64,000 bases of DNA from an uncultured Clostridia bacterium (GTDB taxonomy: Bacteria > Bacillota > Clostridia > TANB77 > CAG-508), in contig CAKPRQ010000002.1 of assembly GCA_934182605.1 (NCBI GenBank), forward strand, positions 1 through 64,000, given 5' to 3'. The notes under the pieces are model-generated. The model did not search any database, was not told where the DNA came from, and was given only the letters and a program-made list of their open reading frames with translations. Of the stretch, positions 63,067 through 64,000 are shown in pieces. The translations under genes and the position numbers were made by a program. Each line of letters begins with the position of its first letter. The stretch's first letter is position 1.

Positions 63067-64000
63067 GGCAATTCTCCTTCTATCGTTACTTTTACAACAT
63101 TATCCAATTTTACACTGCTATCACTAGAAATATTTTTTAATATATTTTTAGTCTTCAAAGTAGCTTTGAAATATCCTAAATCATCATAATTTTGTGATTC
63201 GGCATTTATAATTATTTTCCCATCTACATTGTTTTCTATAGAAGTTAATTTAACTTCTTTTGGAATAACTGACATAATTCTATTTAATAAAATTGGTATT
63301 GCTTTTTTATATCTATTGTTTTCAACGACTTGATTTGTTAAACTTTCTAATTTAGCAACACGTTGTGAATATTCTAAAGATTTTTGTTTAACCTTTTCAG
63401 TATTCTCTTGTATAGTTTTTATTTCATTATTAGTATCATTTATTACTGAATTTGCCTCTCCTATTTTTTTAGTCATTTCATTATTTAAATACGTACTACC
63501 AGCTGCGAACACAGACATACACAATATACCTGTTACGCCTATTCTTATAGCATTCATCTCCGAAGGTGTAATAGGTCCTTTTAAAGATAAAGAAGGTTTA
63601 AAATTAACTTTTGAACCATTTTTTATTTTATCAACAAATTCTTTAAAACTTGGTACCTTTACATCTGAATTTAATTTCATTTGTAAAGTCTTAGATGAAA
63701 ATGTTGCTTTTAAATATGTGTTTTTAAACATTGCATCTTTATATCTTTTACTCAAGCCTTGTATTGCAACAGCTGTTGCAGAATTCACTTCTATATAATC
63801 TTTTATATTTATATTATTAGAAAATTTATCTATAAAATATGGTGATAATATTTCACATTTATATGTTGGCATATATTCTTGAAAATATAAGTCTATATTA
63901 TTAATTAATGCCGCAGACCCTGTAAGATATAATTTCCTAACTGTTAATAATTGATTTTCAAATTTATCTTTTACCGCTGTTACTATTTTGTACAATATTG
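63063..64000 (-). CDS. PilM-PilN fusion protein, 5' end beyond the window
   Basis: The open frame continues past base 64000. The visible part starts with the C-terminal end of an actin-like PilM domain (LYLTGSAALINNIDLYFQEY, VNSATAVAIQGL). After about 130 residues it turns into a PilN-like part: membrane segment RIGVTGILCMSVFAAGSTYL, a coiled coil, and the C-terminal domain IPILLNRIMSVIPKEVKLTS. PilM and PilN are separate in most systems. A fusion would lock the cytoplasmic ring to the membrane complex. Confidence 0.8.
   Translation of the reverse strand, partial: ILYKIVTAVKDKFENQLLTVRKLYLTGSAALINNIDLYFQEYMPTYKCEILSPYFIDKFSNNINIKDYIEVNSATAVAIQGLSKRYKDAMFKNTYLKATFSSKTLQMKLNSDVKVPSFKEFVDKIKNGSKVNFKPSLSLKGPITPSEMNAIRIGVTGILCMSVFAAGSTYLNNEMTKKIGEANSVINDTNNEIKTIQENTEKVKQKSLEYSQRVAKLESLTNQVVENNRYKKAIPILLNRIMSVIPKEVKLTSIENNVDGKIIINAESQNYDDLGYFKATLKTKNILKNISSDSSVKLDNVVKVTIEGELP

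Noticed and set aside
1..64000. CRISPR arrays and tRNA or rRNA genes
   Set aside because: No regularly spaced direct repeats and no tRNA-like cloverleaf or conserved rRNA segment was found on either strand by reading.

Overview
The window is about 64 kb of very AT-rich DNA from a low-GC, endospore-forming member of the Clostridia, probably an uncultivated gut-type lineage. The spore markers are gpr, a SpoVM peptide and a Cys/Gly-rich YjcZ-like peptide. Gram-positive markers are divIVA/sepF, tagO/tagA/mnaA, an LCP ligase, RNase J and an Mn-dependent pyrophosphatase. The lineage is inferred from gene content and base composition only. No rRNA, tRNA or CRISPR array was seen.

Layout. 0-4 kb (minus): an unknown partial gene, gpr, uvrC, rpmA, rplU. 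4.1-4.6 kb (plus): a compact GC-rich two-gene cassette with its own consensus promoter and terminator. 4.6-12.2 kb (minus): ysxC, serS, a SpoU-type RNA methyltransferase, mfd, an M14 peptidase. 12.2-30.4 kb (minus): a cell-surface glycopolymer region. It has an LCP ligase, the whole GDP-mannose route (manA, phosphohexomutase, manC), a priming sugar transferase, six glycosyltransferases, a Wzy/EpsG-like polymerase and a Wzx-like flippase, followed by tagO-tagA-mnaA. 30.7-38.2 kb: divIVA, sepF, an HlyD-like protein, miaA, mutL, a YjcZ-like peptide, ddl, spoVM and a small membrane protein. 38.3-44.3 kb: an accessory patch with a decapitated SUMF1/C-type-lectin gene, nested ISL3 and IS110 elements, a phosphoesterase and an IS481-type element. 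44.5-56 kb: clpE-like, pgsA, a CDF transporter, rpsI/rplM, an M18 aminopeptidase, rpmB, ppaC, rnj. 56-64 kb (minus): a type IV pilus operon running off the window end.

Main discovery. Four host reading frames are interrupted in the same way: uvrC, miaA, a 49-aa membrane protein next to spoVM, and the SUMF1/C-lectin gene. In each, frame 0 runs into an in-frame CGG codon. Skipping the C (+1), so that GGN is read as glycine, restores a conserved protein: PGVY of the GIY-YIG nuclease, ASGKT of the MiaA P-loop, a hydrophobic segment, and the GFRVAL lectin C-terminus. I scanned every other host gene by eye for CGG in frame and found none. The only other in-frame CGGs are two in the foreign-looking GC-rich cassette. 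This suggests CGG is unassigned or starved in this organism and works as a +1 frameshift signal, comparable in logic to the prfB shift at UGA but at a sense codon. Two transposase genes have separate poly-A frame breaks that do not involve CGG.

Other structure. Three copies of a ~150-bp MITE-like hairpin element, a fourth with related GTTAC ends and several fragments lie between genes. A different 164-bp multi-arm palindrome lies between rnj and the pilus operon. The C-terminal coding end of the lectin-fold gene is unusually GC-rich and resembles a diversity-generating-retroelement variable region.
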